Part shown: positions 28,565 through 36,231 of the stretch, in pieces
Position numbering within the stretch: the stretch's first letter is position 1
Layout of the letters: every line of letters begins with the position of its first letter
NCBI RefSeq assembly: GCF_024345475.1
Contig: NZ_JAGQBE010000003.1
Location: 1-64,000, forward strand
Reading direction: 5' to 3'
DNA length: 64,000 nucleotides
From: Cyanobium sp. T1B-Tous
GTDB lineage: Bacteria > Cyanobacteriota > Cyanobacteriia > PCC-6307 > Cyanobiaceae
Translations under genes and position numbers: made by a program
Notes under the pieces: generated by a model
Databases searched by the model: none
The model's input: only the letters and a program-made list of their open reading frames with translations
Told to the model about the DNA's origin: nothing

Positions 28565-29165
28565 TCCGCAGGGACCAGCCCTCCAGCCAGGTGAGATCAC
28601 TGCGGCTAAAGCAGCGCGGCGACCACCCTCCCAGCACCACCAGACCATCGCGACCCAGGGGTTGGACCACGACAGCAGGTAAGCCAGGCAGGAGGGAGGC
28701 AAATTCCTCCCGGCCTGGGTAGAGGCGCAAATCCACCAGGGAAATGGCAGCCCCCTTGGACTGGGCCCGGTGACAGATCTCTCCGGGTCTGAATGTCCCC
28801 TCCGCGAGCAAACCACGGCGCAGCAGACACCGGCCCTGCCAGCTCACCAGCACCACGGCGGCCGGACTGGCCGTGAGCAGCATCTGGCTGCCCCAGCCCA
28901 GCTCTTCCGCCAGATCGTCCGGCAGCCCCTGGGCGATCACCAGGCCCTGCTCGCCGGACAACTCCACGCGGGCAGCCGTTTCCGGGATGGCGCGGGTCCA
29001 GAGCACCCCCACCAACATCAGGCCTACCGCCAGAAAGCTCGCCAGCACAGCGGCCCGTTCCAGCGACGGATCGGTGCTGGCGGCGGTGGTCTGGTTCACA
29101 ACCACCAGGCCCAGGGCGGCCACGCCTGACCAGAAACTGACCCTGGCGGGGATGGAGGCGGTCAT
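28464..29165 (-). CDS. CCB2/CCB4-like cofactor assembly of complex C protein
   Basis: A 233-residue membrane protein related to CCB2/CCB4, which help attach heme c(n) to cytochrome b6 in the b6f complex of chloroplasts and cyanobacteria. It has two N-terminal transmembrane segments (about 7-24 and 36-54) followed by a soluble domain with ELSGEQGLVIAQGLPDDL, VVLVSWQGRCLLRRGLL and VVQPLGRDGLVVLGGWSPRC. This order and spacing fit the family. The ATG at 29165 starts the protein just before the first helix; an upstream start at 29207 is possible. The C-terminal Ser/Gly/Asp-rich tail overlaps lptC. CcsA, another cytochrome maturation factor, is at 49.4 kb. Confidence 0.78.
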   Translation of the reverse strand: MTASIPARVSFWSGVAALGLVVVNQTTAASTDPSLERAAVLASFLAVGLMLVGVLWTRAIPETAARVELSGEQGLVIAQGLPDDLAEELGWGSQMLLTASPAAVVLVSWQGRCLLRRGLLAEGTFRPGEICHRAQSKGAAISLVDLRLYPGREEFASLLPGLPAVVVQPLGRDGLVVLGGWSPRCFSRSDLTWLEGWSLRIRGKLEALSAPTSGDGSGPEAGSSGSEPDSPDC

Positions 29166-29233
29166 GGCCGAAGAGCAGGAGGCGACAGCAGGGCCCGCAA
29201 GCGGCAAACTAGGGCCAAGCTTGGCCTGATCCG

Positions 29234-29929
29234 TTGCCGACTTCCCCTCGCGCGAGCCGTAGGACTCCAGTTCTGGCGCTGCTGGCCGTCCTGTGCTGCA
29301 CCCTTAGCAGCTTGCTGTCTCCCGCCCCAGCCCTGGCGATCTCCGCGGCCGGTCTACCCGCCGCTGCTCCCCAGGAACGGGTGTTGGACACAGCCGATGT
29401 GCTCAGCAGGGCTGCCCGGGCCGAACTGGGTAAGACCCTGGACACCTTCGGTGCCGATCGGGTCGATGCCCACCTGGTGACGGTGAACCGGCTCGACTAC
29501 GGCTTGACCCTGCCCCAGCTAGGAGCCGAGCTGCTCGAGCGCTGGGCCGACGCAGGAGCCGAACCCAACCAATTGCTGTTCCTGATCGACAGCCAGACCA
29601 ACAGCGCTGCTGTGGTGGCAGCCCCTGCCCTCAGCGGCCAGCTGGATTCGAGCCTGCTGCGCAGCACGGCCCGCACCACCATGGCCCAGCCGATCCGCGA
29701 TGGGGGGCGCTACCGCCAGGGCAGTTTGGATGCCATGACCCGGCTGCTCACCGTTCTCGAGGCTGGCGAAGATCCTGGTGAACCTGTCACCGCCGAGGTG
29801 GTCACCCAGCCCACCAACATTCCGACCAAGGAAGAAACCGCCTCCAGCAACGCCTTCACCTGGGTGGTGGTCCTGTTGGTGCTGGGCACCCTCGTGCCCA
29901 TGCTCACCTGGTGGGTTTTCTCACGCTGA
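29234..29929 (+). CDS. TPM domain protein, Psb32-like
   Basis: A 231-residue exported protein with an N-terminal signal peptide (cleavage near ALA at about residue 34), a TPM (TLP18.3/Psb32/MOLO-1) domain (about 48-175, starting VLDTADVLSRAARAELG), and a single C-terminal transmembrane helix (about 208-227). Psb32 and plant TLP18.3 share this layout and take part in photosystem II repair in the thylakoid lumen; that role is inferred by family. The start is TTG at 29234, since no ATG precedes the signal peptide. The gene is 4 bp upstream of pcxA. Confidence 0.8.
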   Translation: MPTSPRASRRTPVLALLAVLCCTLSSLLSPAPALAISAAGLPAAAPQERVLDTADVLSRAARAELGKTLDTFGADRVDAHLVTVNRLDYGLTLPQLGAELLERWADAGAEPNQLLFLIDSQTNSAAVVAAPALSGQLDSSLLRSTARTTMAQPIRDGGRYRQGSLDAMTRLLTVLEAGEDPGEPVTAEVVTQPTNIPTKEETASSNAFTWVVVLLVLGTLVPMLTWWVFSR

Positions 29930-29933
29930 ACCG

Positions 29934-31079
29934 ATGGCACTCACCAATTGGATGGGCGCCTTCGGGCGAGCCCAGGCGCTCGATGTCAGCCATGACCTGG
30001 AGCGGGGATACGAATCCGCCCTGCTGATCCAGAGCATCGAGCTCGAGCACTACAACGATCGCCCCGTTCGCCCCGAGCTGGATCTGCGGATCCCTCGCTC
30101 CGCCCAGGCCCAGTTGTTGCGCCGTTTCCGCGCTGCGCTGGAGATCTGCCGTCAAGCCATCGTCACCGTGGAGCCCCGCCGGGGTGAACTGGCCGGCCAG
30201 GAGATTCGCCAGTTCCAGCTGATTGAAAGCGTGGTGGCCCGCTACGGCGCCAAACGGGACCCACTGCCGGCCATCAGCCGATCTCCCGAGGTGTTGCCCC
30301 GCAGCCTGATTGGTGTTGTTGACCAGGTGCGAAGGCAGCTGGATCCGGAGGCCGAAGCCAATGTGGTTGCCGGTTTCCGCCGTCGGCGCGACTCCACCCT
30401 GGTGTCGCTGCGCATCCTGTTGCTGTTGATTCTGGTGCCGGTCCTGGTTCAGCAGATCAGTCGCACCTATGTGGTGTCGCCGCTGGTGGATCGTTTTGCC
30501 CCAGACAACGCCTTCCTCACCTACCCCAAGCCCAAATTGGAGGAGAAGGCCGTTGAAAAACTGCGGGTCTTCCAGGCGGAGATCGAGTTCGATGCCCTGT
30601 TGCAGGGAAATCCCCTACCCAGCCGCGAAGAGTTGCAGGCCCAGCTCGCCAGCCGGGCCCAGGAACTCAAGGAGGAGGCCGATCTCGAAAGCACCCACGC
30701 CATCAAGAACGTCCTGGCCGACCTCGGCGGACTTCTGGGTTTCGTCTTGGTCTGTGTGTTTGGCCAGCGGGATCTTCAAGTGCTGCGCGGCTTCCTCGAT
30801 GAACTGGTCTACGGCTTGAGCGACAGCGCCAAGGCCTTCGCGATCATTCTCTTTACGGACATCTTTGTCGGGTTTCACAGCCCCGAAGGCTGGACCGTTC
30901 TCCTCGATGGCGTGGCCCATCACTTGGGGCTTCCGGCTCGCGAGAACTTCATCATGTTGTTCATCGCCACCTTCCCGGTGGTTCTGGCCACCGTGTTCAA
31001 GTACTGGATCTTCCGTTATCTCAACCGGGTTTCTCCTTCCTCGGTGGCCACCTTGCACAACATGAACGGTGGGGGCTGA
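29934..31079 (+). CDS. pcxA: Proton extrusion protein PcxA (CemA family)
   Basis: A 381-residue membrane protein of the CemA/PcxA family, which is needed for light-induced proton release and links to inorganic carbon uptake. The N-terminal half is soluble and helical. Transmembrane segments are visible at about 162-182, 270-285, 302-318 and 345-367. The family ending FKYWIFRYLNRVSPSSVATLHNMN is well conserved. The ATG at 29934 lies 4 bp after the psb32-like stop; the 3' end overlaps cobP by 11 nt. The three genes are probably one operon. Confidence 0.93.
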   Translation: MALTNWMGAFGRAQALDVSHDLERGYESALLIQSIELEHYNDRPVRPELDLRIPRSAQAQLLRRFRAALEICRQAIVTVEPRRGELAGQEIRQFQLIESVVARYGAKRDPLPAISRSPEVLPRSLIGVVDQVRRQLDPEAEANVVAGFRRRRDSTLVSLRILLLLILVPVLVQQISRTYVVSPLVDRFAPDNAFLTYPKPKLEEKAVEKLRVFQAEIEFDALLQGNPLPSREELQAQLASRAQELKEEADLESTHAIKNVLADLGGLLGFVLVCVFGQRDLQVLRGFLDELVYGLSDSAKAFAIILFTDIFVGFHSPEGWTVLLDGVAHHLGLPARENFIMLFIATFPVVLATVFKYWIFRYLNRVSPSSVATLHNMNGGG

Positions 31080-31629
31080 TTCGGGCCCAGGCCCCATCCT
31101 CGTGCTCGGGCCCGCCCGCAGTGGCAAAAGTCGCTGGGCCGAGCATCTGGCCCTCCAGTCCGGCCAACCGGTGGTGTACCTCGCGACCGGCCCCTCACCC
31201 ACGGAAGACGATCCGTCCTGGTCCAGCCGGATCGCGGCCCATCAACGCCGGCGCCCCTCCAGTTGGCGCACCCTGGAGGTGGGAGCCGATCTGGCTGCCT
31301 CCCTCCACGATCTTCAACCTCCTGGCCTCGCGCTGGTGGACTCCCTCGGCACCTGGGTGGCTGGCGGGCTCGACCTGGATGCGGGGGTTTGGGTGGAGCG
31401 TTGTGCGGCGTTAACGGACGCGCTGCGCCAGTGCGCCGTGCCCGTGGTGCTCGTGAGCGAGCAGACCGGCTGGGGCGTGGTCCCCCCCACGGCCATCGGG
31501 GGGCTGTTCCGTGACCGTCTGGGTGCCCTGGAGCAGCAGCTGGAGCCCCTCTGCTCCGGTCTCTGGCTGGTGGTGGCGGGTCGCGCCCTGGATCTGAGGG
31601 TCTGCAGCGTGCCCGTCCCCGCTGGTTAA
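31069..31629 (+). CDS. cobP: Adenosylcobinamide kinase / guanylyltransferase
   Basis: The bifunctional CobP/CobU enzyme phosphorylates adenosylcobinamide and adds GMP, preparing the lower-ligand loop of cobalamin. The 186-residue protein has the P-loop LGPARSGKSRWAEHLA, the VDSLGTWV block, and the VSEQTGWGVVPPTA segment equivalent to the family VxNEVGxGIVP. The usual N-E-V is replaced by S-E-Q-T, a notable but conservative change. Start is a GTG at 31069 within the pcxA 3' end. It is one of several cobalamin genes scattered in the window (cobN, metH, hupE, cobW). Confidence 0.9.
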   Translation: MGADSGPGPILVLGPARSGKSRWAEHLALQSGQPVVYLATGPSPTEDDPSWSSRIAAHQRRRPSSWRTLEVGADLAASLHDLQPPGLALVDSLGTWVAGGLDLDAGVWVERCAALTDALRQCAVPVVLVSEQTGWGVVPPTAIGGLFRDRLGALEQQLEPLCSGLWLVVAGRALDLRVCSVPVPAG

Positions 31630-31651
31630 GCGGCCAGGTAACGGATTGACC

Positions 31652-32161
31652 ATGCCACGGATCGTTCTCTACCAACCCCAGATTCCGCCCAATACGGGCA
31701 ACGTGGCCCGCACCTGCGCGGCCACCGGCACCGATCTGCACCTGATCGACCCCCTCGGCTTTCAGATCGACGACCGCCAACTCCGCCGGGCTGGATTGGA
31801 CTACTGGCCCCTGGTGGCCTTGGAGCGTCACGCCAGTTGGTCAGCTTTTGCTGATCGTCGCCATACCCTCGGTGGACGCCTGATCGCCCTGAGCAGCCAC
31901 GCCGATCAGGCCTACACCACTTGGCGCTTTGCGCCCGACGATTGGCTCCTCTTCGGGCGTGAGACCGATGGTCTGCCAGGGGATGTGATGGATCAGGCGG
32001 ATGCCGCGATCACGATCCCCATGCCCCGTGCGGCTCGTGGTGGCCAGCCTGGCGTGCGCAGCCTCAATCTCTCGGTTGCCGTGGGCGTGGTGCTGTTTGA
32101 GGCGCTGCGTCAACAGGATCTCCTGACTTCAGCGGGATCGACTGGTACCACTGGCCTCTAG
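31652..32161 (+). CDS. trmL: tRNA (cytidine/uridine-34-2'-O)-methyltransferase
   Basis: A 169-residue SPOUT-class enzyme that methylates the ribose of wobble nucleotide 34 in certain tRNA-Leu species. It has all three SPOUT motifs: PQIPPNTGNVARTCAATG, LLFGRETDGLP and the knot-forming IPMPRAARGG with VRSLNLSVAVGVVLFEALRQ. The ATG at 31652 is preferred over a TTG at 31646. It follows cobP by 22 bp and may be cotranscribed with it. Confidence 0.92.
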   Translation: MPRIVLYQPQIPPNTGNVARTCAATGTDLHLIDPLGFQIDDRQLRRAGLDYWPLVALERHASWSAFADRRHTLGGRLIALSSHADQAYTTWRFAPDDWLLFGRETDGLPGDVMDQADAAITIPMPRAARGGQPGVRSLNLSVAVGVVLFEALRQQDLLTSAGSTGTTGL

Positions 32162-32281
32162 ACAGATGGGCCAGTGCGGGTGTAGCAGCCAGCACTTGTG
32201 GCCCAGGGTTCCGTCCGCTACTCTCTGGCCGGCTCGGGGATGTTGGCTTCTCCACGAGCTTTGTCCGATGGGAAGAACTGC

Positions 32282-33304
32282 ATGAAGCCTTTGCTCACCA
32301 GTCTGCGAATTCTGATTCCCTGCGCCGTGGCCGTGCCGGCCGTGGTTGTGGCTCTCTCCCCCGCTGACCTCGACAAGGCTTCCGTCGACACCCTCATTGC
32401 AGCCCTGCCTGCCCCCAGTGCGGATCGCATCTGGGTCAAGGTTCGTCAACCGATCACCGTTGAAGACCTCTCCACCAGCCTCCAGCTCGATGAGGAGCGG
32501 CTGGCCAAGCTCAACGACGTCAACGAAGACCACCGCTTCCGCCAAGGCGACTGGCTGGTGGTGCCCAGCCTCAAGACCCGCCAGATCAAACATCTCGCGG
32601 CCATTGACACCAGCGAGCTCCGCCGTACCCCCCCTCTGCAGTCCCTACCTCCCGTGGAGGACCGGGCGGTGGTTCGCTTCGGCGACACCGTCGTCAAGAT
32701 CGCCCAGCGCTACGGCCTGACCCTGCAGGAGCTCCTCCAGCTCAATCCCGGCCTCGAAACCGCCCGGCTGGTGGTTGGCAGTCAGGTTCGTCTGGCCCAG
32801 TCGGCTCCTGGCCGGACCCGCATGGTGCTGGGCCTCAAGCCCTCCACCAGCGGCGGGGTGAGCTGGCCGGAGCTGCCGGGCTTCGGCGAGCTCACCAAGC
32901 CCTTTGAGGGGCCCACCTCCTCCCAGGGCTGGATCTGGCCCACCCGGGGCGTGTTCAGCTCGGGCTACGGCTGGCGTTGGGGGCGCATGCACAAGGGCAT
33001 TGATGTGGCCAACAACGTCGGCACCCCCATCGTGGCGGCCAAGAGCGGTCGGGTGGTCTTCTCCGGATGGCACGACGGCGGTTATGGCTACCTGGTCACG
33101 CTCGCCCACCCGGATGGCAGCCGCTCGCTCTACGCCCATAACAGCCGTCTGATGGTGCGCGTTGGCCAGGAAGTGGAACAGGGATCCCTGATTTCGCACA
33201 TGGGGAGCACCGGTCGCAGCACAGGCCCGCACCTCCACTTCGAGATCCATCCCCCAGCTTCAGGTGCGGCCAACCCGCTCCAGTTCCTGCCACCCAGGGC
33301 CTGA
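32282..33304 (+). CDS. LysM and M23 peptidase domain protein
   Basis: A 340-residue exported cell-wall protein. A hydrophobic N-terminal segment (about 10-27) serves as signal peptide or anchor. Two LysM-like repeats follow (WVKVRQPITVEDLSTSLQLD and VVRFGDTVVKIAQRYGLTLQ). The C-terminal M23/LytM domain has the zinc-site motifs MHKGIDVA and GPHLHFEI with YGYLVTLAHPDG between them; both zinc motifs are intact, so it may be an active endopeptidase. The ATG at 32282 is selected because it starts the signal segment; the frame is open from 32198. The tRNA-Met gene begins 17 bp downstream. Confidence 0.92.
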   Translation: MKPLLTSLRILIPCAVAVPAVVVALSPADLDKASVDTLIAALPAPSADRIWVKVRQPITVEDLSTSLQLDEERLAKLNDVNEDHRFRQGDWLVVPSLKTRQIKHLAAIDTSELRRTPPLQSLPPVEDRAVVRFGDTVVKIAQRYGLTLQELLQLNPGLETARLVVGSQVRLAQSAPGRTRMVLGLKPSTSGGVSWPELPGFGELTKPFEGPTSSQGWIWPTRGVFSSGYGWRWGRMHKGIDVANNVGTPIVAAKSGRVVFSGWHDGGYGYLVTLAHPDGSRSLYAHNSRLMVRVGQEVEQGSLISHMGSTGRSTGPHLHFEIHPPASGAANPLQFLPPRA

Positions 33305-33321
33305 TAAAGTCAGGTCACCGC

Positions 33322-33395
33322 GGCTCGGTAGCTCAGCTGGTTAGAGCGTGGGATTCATAACCCCAAGGTCGGGAGTTCAAGTCTCCCCCGAGCCA
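33322..33395 (+). tRNA. tRNA-Met(CAT), elongator type
   Basis: A 74-nt cloverleaf including discriminator A, with no encoded CCA. The acceptor stem GGCTCGG pairs with CCGAGCC, the D-stem GCTC/GAGC encloses AGCTGGTTA, and the T-stem GGGAG/CTCCC encloses TTCAAGT. Anticodon CAT is at 33356-33358 in the loop TTCATAA. The first acceptor pair is G-C, not the C-A mismatch of initiator tRNA, so this is an elongator. It could instead be the tRNA-Ile that is modified to lysidine, but the stem sequences look more like tRNA-Met. The last anticodon-stem pair is A-C rather than Watson-Crick. Confidence 0.95.
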
Positions 33396-33405
33396 TTGTC
33401 GTGCG

Positions 33406-33431
33406 GACGGTCCTAGGGCCGTCTTTTTTTT
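33406..33431 (+). terminator. Intrinsic terminator after tRNA-Met
   Basis: A hairpin GACGGTC/GGCCGTC (33406-33412 and 33417-33423, one G-U pair) with loop CTAG is followed by eight T residues (33424-33431), 10 bp after the tRNA discriminator base. Confidence 0.9.
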
Positions 33432-33491
33432 GGCTTCATCCCCTTGCGTGGGGGACACCAGCCGGCAACGCCCAGCAGAGCGGGCCAGGGA

Positions 33492-33866
33492 TCAGCGCAA
33501 CTCCACCGCGTTCAGGCGTTCGCGAAAGCTGGCTGATCCCGCATCGTCATCGCCTGGCCCCTCGTGTCCGTTGGCCCAGGTTGGCTCCTGCACGGGCAGG
33601 GGCGCTGGGGAGGGCACGGGCACGGCCACCGAGCTCGAGCCCGAGGCCGAGGCTGTGCTGCCGCCACCCCTGCGTCCGCGTCCGTAGCCCTGGGAGCGGC
33701 CTTCGATCGCACGGATCAGGGCCTTGCTGCGGTTGACCTCCCCAATGCTTTGGCCTTCCTTCGGCCGGACCAGGGGGTTGGCCTTCAGTTCAGAGCGCAG
33801 TTGGTTGAGCAGCCGAAAATGGCCGGTGGTGTTGTATTTGCGCAGCACGCTCGGCTCCCAGGCCAT
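33492..33866 (-). CDS. Conserved-looking cyanobacterial protein of unknown function
   Basis: A 124-residue soluble protein. The N-terminal 50 residues are regular and basic (MAWEPSVLRKYNTTGHFRLL, then NQLRSELKANPL), and the final residues FRERLNAVELR are also ordered-looking. Between them is a low-complexity Gly/Arg/Ser/Pro linker (about 60-105) with an RGRRGGG patch. This ends-conserved, linker-in-the-middle layout resembles a small cyanobacterial family I have no function for. The ATG at 33866 starts the regular segment; a longer frame to 33920 adds 18 irregular residues. Confidence 0.75.
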   Translation of the reverse strand: MAWEPSVLRKYNTTGHFRLLNQLRSELKANPLVRPKEGQSIGEVNRSKALIRAIEGRSQGYGRGRRGGGSTASASGSSSVAVPVPSPAPLPVQEPTWANGHEGPGDDDAGSASFRERLNAVELR

Positions 33867-34029
33867 GGACAGCGATCTCGTTGGGGGGTCGTCTGTCCAG
33901 CCTATGGCCACGGGCCCCAACCGGCTGTGATAAATTGTTGGAGAGTCAACTGGAAGTCGTTCCGACTTTGGACTGAACGTCCACTAGGGGCTGGCCCCGA
34001 GTCTGGTCAGAGCACGGCCTCTCCATGGT

Positions 34030-34048
34030 CCCCAGGTGTGCCCTGGGG
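34030..34048 (+). other. Hairpin in the leader of the peroxiredoxin gene
   Basis: A perfect 7-bp stem CCCCAGG/CCTGGGG with a 5-nt loop, 70 bp upstream of the peroxiredoxin ATG. No T-tract follows. The leader (33867-34117) has no gene and begins with an AT-rich GATAAATT (around 33930) that might be a -10 element. If so, the mRNA leader would be about 180 nt and structured. Confidence 0.5.
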
Positions 34049-34117
34049 CCCGTTGGTGCGTCCGAGCTGAGGGCCCCTTCCCGTTGCATCCACGCCCTGT
34101 TCTTCACCCCCTCCAGC

Positions 34118-34708
34118 ATGTCCCGGCTCGTTGGCCTGCAGGCTCCTGACTTCACCGCCACCGCCGTGGTGGACCAGGAGTTCAAGGAGATCACGCTCTC
34201 CCACTACCGCGGCAAGTACGTGGTGCTGTTTTTCTACCCGCTCGACTTCACCTTCGTCTGCCCCACGGAGATCACCGCCTTCTCCGACCGCTACGGCGAT
34301 TTCTCGAGCCGCAACTGTGAAGTGCTGGGCGTCTCGGTGGACAGTCAGTTCAGCCACCTGGCGTGGGTTCAGACCGAGCGTAAAAACGGCGGCCTCGGTG
34401 ACATCGCCTACCCGCTCGTCGCTGACCTGAAGAAGGACATCGCCCGCGCCTATGAGGTGCTCGATGAGGACGCTGGTGTCGCCCTGCGCGGTCTGTTCAT
34501 CATCGACCCCGATGGGGTGATCATGCAGAGCACCATCAACAACCTGCCGGTGGGTCGCAGCGTGGAGGAGACCCTGCGTCTGCTGCAGGCCTTCCAGCAC
34601 ATCCGCAACAACCCTGATGAGGTCTGCCCGGCCAACTGGACCCCCGGCGACAAGACCATGAACCCCGACCCCGTCAAGAGCAAGGAGTTCTTCGCCGCCG
34701 TCAACTGA
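34118..34708 (+). CDS. 2-Cys peroxiredoxin
   Basis: A thioredoxin-dependent peroxidase that removes hydrogen peroxide and organic peroxides. The 196-residue protein has the peroxidatic cysteine in [17 protein letters not shown] (about residue 48), the resolving cysteine in EVCPANW (about 170), and the [10 protein letters not shown] segment associated with overoxidation-sensitive eukaryotic-type enzymes. The C-terminal YF helix partner is replaced ([10 protein letters not shown]), so sensitivity is uncertain. The ATG at 34118 gives the family N-terminus. It has its own long leader and an intrinsic terminator, so it is probably monocistronic. Confidence 0.96.
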   Translation: MSRLVGLQAPDFTATAVVDQEFKEITLSHYRGKYVVLFFYPLDFTFVCPTEITAFSDRYGDFSSRNCEVLGVSVDSQFSHLAWVQTERKNGGLGDIAYPLVADLKKDIARAYEVLDEDAGVALRGLFIIDPDGVIMQSTINNLPVGRSVEETLRLLQAFQHIRNNPDEVCPANWTPGDKTMNPDPVKSKEFFAAVN

Positions 34709-34733
34709 GATTCAGCCCAGACGGTGCTGAGCA

Positions 34734-34758
34734 GGGGCCCACGAGGGCCCCTTTTTTT
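34734..34758 (+). terminator. Intrinsic terminator of the peroxiredoxin gene
   Basis: A perfect stem GGGGCCC (34734-34740) and GGGCCCC (34745-34751) with loop ACGA is followed by seven T residues. It lies 25 bp after the stop codon and 5 bp before the convergent purQ stop. Confidence 0.95.
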
Positions 34759-34763
34759 GCGGA

Positions 34764-35429
34764 TCAACCCAGCAGGCTGGCCAGCAGGCGGCGGCCATCG
34801 ATGCCCCCGGTGCAGGGGTCACAGGCCCGTTCGGGGTGGGGCATCAGACCGAGCACGTTGCCCGCCGGATTGCTCAGCCCGGCCACGTCGCCCACCGATC
34901 CATTCGGGTTGGCGGCGTAGCGCAGCACCACCTGGCCATTGGCCTCAAGGGAGGCCAGCTGGTCAGGGTCGCACTGGTAGCGGCCTTCGCCGTGGGCAAT
35001 GGGCAACACGATCGAGTCTCCCTCGCCATACCCCTGCAGCCACTCGGATCGACCGGGATGGACCGTCAGGGACGAGGGTTCGCAGAGGAAGTGCAGGCGG
35101 GCGTTGCGGGTGAGCGCGCCGGGGAGCAATCCCATCTCGGTGAGCACCTGAAAGCCATTGCAGATGCCCAGCACGGGCCCACCCGCGTCGGCAAAGGCCC
35201 TGACGACCTCCAACACGGGGGCAAAGCGGGCAATGGCCCCACAGCGCAAATAGTCGCCGTAGCTGAAGCCTCCGGGGATCACCACGGCGTCCAGACCGGC
35301 CAGGTCGCTCTCCTCATGCCAGAGGAAGCGGGTCGAGAGCCCCAGGCAGCCTTCGAGGGCCCAGCGCACATCCCGGTCGCAATTGGATCCTGGAAACACC
35401 ACGATCCCGATGGTCCTGGCAGCGCTCAT
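34764..35429 (-). CDS. purQ: Phosphoribosylformylglycinamidine synthase subunit PurQ
   Basis: The glutaminase subunit of FGAM synthase in de novo purine synthesis; it supplies ammonia to PurL. The 221-residue class I amidotransferase has [12 protein letters not shown] at the N-terminus, the catalytic cysteine in [10 protein letters not shown] (about 90), and the His/Glu pair in [11 protein letters not shown]. It overlaps purS by 4 nt, so translation is probably coupled. PurL is not in the window. Confidence 0.96.
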   Translation of the reverse strand: MSAARTIGIVVFPGSNCDRDVRWALEGCLGLSTRFLWHEESDLAGLDAVVIPGGFSYGDYLRCGAIARFAPVLEVVRAFADAGGPVLGICNGFQVLTEMGLLPGALTRNARLHFLCEPSSLTVHPGRSEWLQGYGEGDSIVLPIAHGEGRYQCDPDQLASLEANGQVVLRYAANPNGSVGDVAGLSNPAGNVLGLMPHPERACDPCTGGIDGRRLLASLLG

Positions 35430-35698
35430 GCCGACTGCTCTCCGCTCGCTTCGATCATCTCCAGGGTCCAGTCTTCGATGACGGGGTTGGCCAACAGCCG
35501 ATCACTCAGCAACTCGATCTGGCTCCTGGCAGTGGCTGCGTCGGCAGCCTCCACCTCCAGCTCAATGGCCTTGCCGATGCGCAAGCGACGCACCCCATCG
35601 ACACCCAGCCGGGCGGCGGCAGCCCTGGTGGCTTCTCCAGCCGGATCCAGCACCGAGGGGCGGAGTGAAACCTGAACGCGAGCGCGAAAGACGGGCAC
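35426..35698 (-). CDS. purS: Phosphoribosylformylglycinamidine synthase subunit PurS
   Basis: A 90-residue structural subunit that bridges PurQ and the small-type PurL. The family pattern is visible: [20 protein letters not shown], then [14 protein letters not shown] and [14 protein letters not shown]. It lies immediately upstream of purQ with a 4-nt overlap, which implies a three-part (PurLQS) complex rather than the fused PurL of proteobacteria. Confidence 0.94.
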   Translation of the reverse strand: MPVFRARVQVSLRPSVLDPAGEATRAAAARLGVDGVRRLRIGKAIELEVEAADAATARSQIELLSDRLLANPVIEDWTLEMIEASGEQSA

Positions 35699-35792
35699 CT
35701 GAGGAGCTGGAGGTTTGTTAAATCTTGGCAGCTCGATGGCCCCAGCACCCGGGCTCTGGCCAGCTTGAAGGGAGCCCCCTGTCCAGCCCTCC

Positions 35793-36218
35793 GTGGACCG
35801 GACCTTTCTTCCCCCCTCCGTGGCTCCGTGCCCGCTTGCGCCAGCTGCGCGCGGCTGGCGTCCCCTGCTGCGGGCTGGCCTCAGTGCTGTGGTGAGTCTT
35901 CTCGCTCTGGGGATTGGGCTGGGCCCCGTTCAGGCCGATCCACTCCCCCTGCGTTGTCGGCTGGGCAATGGCCCCTGGCAACACTGCAGCATGGACGTGG
36001 ACCGGCCCGGAGAACGCTGGTCCATCCAGGTGGCTGGACGGCGGATCGCGTTCCGCCATGACGGCAGCGGCACGGTGACCATGCAGGATCCCGCACCGGT
36101 GTCTCCGGCCAACAGCGGTGGTGGAGGGGCCTGGGTGCCGGTGGCCACCACGTGGATTGCGGGGCCAGCACTCTGCTGGAACGGTGTCTGCGCCCAGGGG
36201 GACATCCCCCTGGATTGA
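35793..36218 (+). CDS. Small secreted protein of unknown function
   Basis: A 141-residue protein from a GTG start. After a 25-residue Pro/Ala-rich lead there is a hydrophobic core (LLRAGLSAVVSLLALGIGLG) with a likely cleavage site VQA before DPLPL. The mature part is about 90 residues with four cysteines (CRLGNGPWQHC and CWNGVC), suggesting two disulfides, and predicted beta strands. I do not know the family. The start could be later, nearer the hydrophobic core. It converges on cobW with a 13-bp gap. Confidence 0.65.
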   Translation: MDRTFLPPSVAPCPLAPAARGWRPLLRAGLSAVVSLLALGIGLGPVQADPLPLRCRLGNGPWQHCSMDVDRPGERWSIQVAGRRIAFRHDGSGTVTMQDPAPVSPANSGGGGAWVPVATTWIAGPALCWNGVCAQGDIPLD

Positions 36219-36231
36219 GGCCCTTGGGCCC

